A stretch of DNA of 50,686 bases from Candidatus Woesearchaeota archaeon (GTDB lineage Archaea; Nanobdellota; Nanobdellia; Woesearchaeales; WJIZ01). Location of the stretch: contig WJIZ01000037.1 in assembly GCA_014729995.1 (NCBI GenBank), positions 1 to 50,686 of the forward strand, read 5' to 3'. The position numbers were made by a program, and so were the translations under genes. The notes beneath the pieces are model-generated. The model searched no databases and was not told where the DNA came from. It worked only from the letters and a program-made list of their open reading frames with translations. Positions 50,185-50,686 of this stretch are shown here, piece after piece; the stretch's first letter is position 1, and every line of letters begins with the position of its first letter.

Positions 50185-50476
50185 GCTTTTCCTCCAGGTA
50201 TTTGTCGAATGAATACGTTCTTGGCCTGCAGTCTGTAAAGCTTCCTCAGGATAGCGCCTGCAGATTTCGGGCCTTGAGCCATAGATCTCACAGGAGTACC
50301 TGCTGCCTGGTTTTTTCAGGAAGATACACCATCCCTTTCTTGTTTTGATGTAATTCCGACTGTTAATCTCTTCTATGAAATCCTTATAGCCTATCTTTTT
50401 TAATTCTCTTAATGTCTTTTTTATTAAGCCTTGGCGAGCATTTCCAGCATTCGCCACAGCGCCTGCACCTGAACAT
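50150..50476 (-). pseudogene. YkgJ-like cysteine-cluster gene broken by two compensating frameshifts
   Basis: From ATG 50476 the frame reads MFRCRRCGECWKCSPRLNKK and DIKRI, then stops soon after a 6-A run (50396-50401). Shifted by one base it continues IGYKDFIEEINSRNYIKTRK, GWCIFLKKPGSRYSCEIYG and SRPEICRRYPE. Near 50245-50250 it shifts back to GSFTDCRPRTYSFDKYLEEKH and ends at 50150. The outer parts are in the same frame (327 bp). The result is a normal YkgJ-like protein whose end overlaps the nth start by 35 bp. The second Cys of CC is Trp. It is a sequencing or assembly artefact, or a decayed gene. Confidence 0.7.
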
Positions 50477-50576
50477 GATAAGGCAGAAGGGAGAGCTGGT
50501 TCTTAATATTAGCGATTTAGATTTTTTTGAATACCCTGTTTTAAACCGGTTCTGTAGAAAGTCATATTAATGAAAG

Positions 50577-50623
50577 CCCTCATTACCATAGGTAATGAGG
50601 GGTGGTAGGAGCGAACCCTACCA
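50577..50623 (+). other. Two tandem hairpins directly before an ORF
   Basis: CCCTCATTACC and GGTAATGAGGG pair over 11 bp around a 3-base loop (50577-50601). TGGTAGG and CCTACCA then pair over 7 bp (50603-50609 with 50617-50623), the last A being the first base of the ATG. The structure hides the start codon, as in the end of a mobile element or a cis-regulatory RNA. Confidence 0.6.
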
Positions 50624-50686
50624 TGAAGAAAAAAAGAACACTAAAACAAAAAGCTTTCGATTTGTGGAAAAAAGCAGGACTTCCTA
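50623..50686 (+). CDS. Start of an unknown ORF (partial at window edge)
   Basis: 21 complete codons, MKKKRTLKQKAFDLWKKAGLP, basic and Lys-rich, preceded by tandem hairpins and no obvious ribosome binding site. The remaining sequence is outside the window. Too short to assign; a mobile-element protein is one possibility given the hairpins. Confidence 0.4.
   Translation, partial: MKKKRTLKQKAFDLWKKAGLP

Noticed and set aside
50185-50457. N-terminal YkgJ-like extension of endonuclease III as a true fusion
   Set aside because: Endonuclease III has its own ATG at 50184 giving a normal length, and the upstream Cys region makes sense only with frame changes that lead to a separate overlapping gene.
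50577-50623. tRNA gene suggested by GAGCGAACCC
   Set aside because: The stems do not form a cloverleaf and no acceptor stem or anticodon arm can be drawn.
1-50686. CRISPR array, rRNA or tRNA genes
   Set aside because: No regularly spaced repeats and no T-loop consensus in either strand of the intergenic regions were seen by eye; a tRNA with an intron could be missed.

Overview
The window looks like a chromosomal segment of an uncultivated archaeon, most plausibly a DPANN lineage of the Woesearchaeota/Pacearchaeota kind. The evidence is archaeal-only or archaeal-type information genes: membrane-inserted LonB, small family B DNA polymerase, Kae1, Taw1, class I CCA-adding enzyme, an Fcf1-like PIN protein followed by Rpo7, Spt4, eS24 and eS27, and eL33. 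TATA-like boxes also sit about 25 bp before many start codons, implying leaderless transcripts. No rRNA, tRNA or CRISPR array was recognised. The lineage name is inference.

Layout. Positions 1-9.2 kb hold cell-surface genes: three operons, each headed by one or two small DNA-binding proteins (ribbon-helix-helix or a tandem helix-turn-helix) whose last gene joins a secreted or membrane-anchored protein through an ATGA overlap. Positions 9.3-13.1 kb carry another anchored surface protein, small membrane proteins, two CxxCxxCC (YkgJ-like) proteins and eL33. Positions 13.3-15.7 kb hold a TctA-like permease, a decayed DUF4143 ATPase remnant and a membrane-tethered small beta/OB-like protein. Positions 15.7-23.1 kb hold lonB, small membrane proteins, polB, a secreted acidic coiled-coil protein, a lipoprotein and a YqjD/YqjE-like pair. 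Positions 23.1-31.4 kb hold kae1, an acetylglutamate kinase/acetyltransferase fusion, taw1, a P-loop kinase broken by two compensating indels, a metallophosphoesterase, a MoxR/VWA pair and an unknown gene whose promoter shares sequence with the pst promoter.

Positions 31.5-36.2 kb form a phosphate module: an AbrB-PhoU regulator divergent from pstSCAB. Positions 36.2-40.0 kb look like a lipid-carrier operon (polyprenol-kinase-like enzyme, DUF368 polyprenyl-phosphate translocase family, sugar nucleotidyltransferase) ending a run with cca. Positions 40.0-41.8 kb hold an endonuclease IV, an unknown gene and an IS200/IS605 remnant. Positions 41.8-43.7 kb are the transcription/translation cluster. 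Positions 44-50.7 kb hold nucleic-acid and radical-SAM genes (RNase H-like exonuclease, HhH radical SAM protein, AmrS-like protein, PCMT, HPF-like protein, endonuclease III), two more CxxCxxCC genes (one frameshifted), and a partial ORF behind tandem hairpins.

The strongest leads are the recurrent regulator/surface-protein cassettes with similar promoter motifs; a promoter element shared by pstSCAB and an unknown gene; a 24-bp perfect palindrome between the NAGK/NAGS fusion and taw1; and paired compensating frameshifts in two separate genes, which may be assembly error or real.
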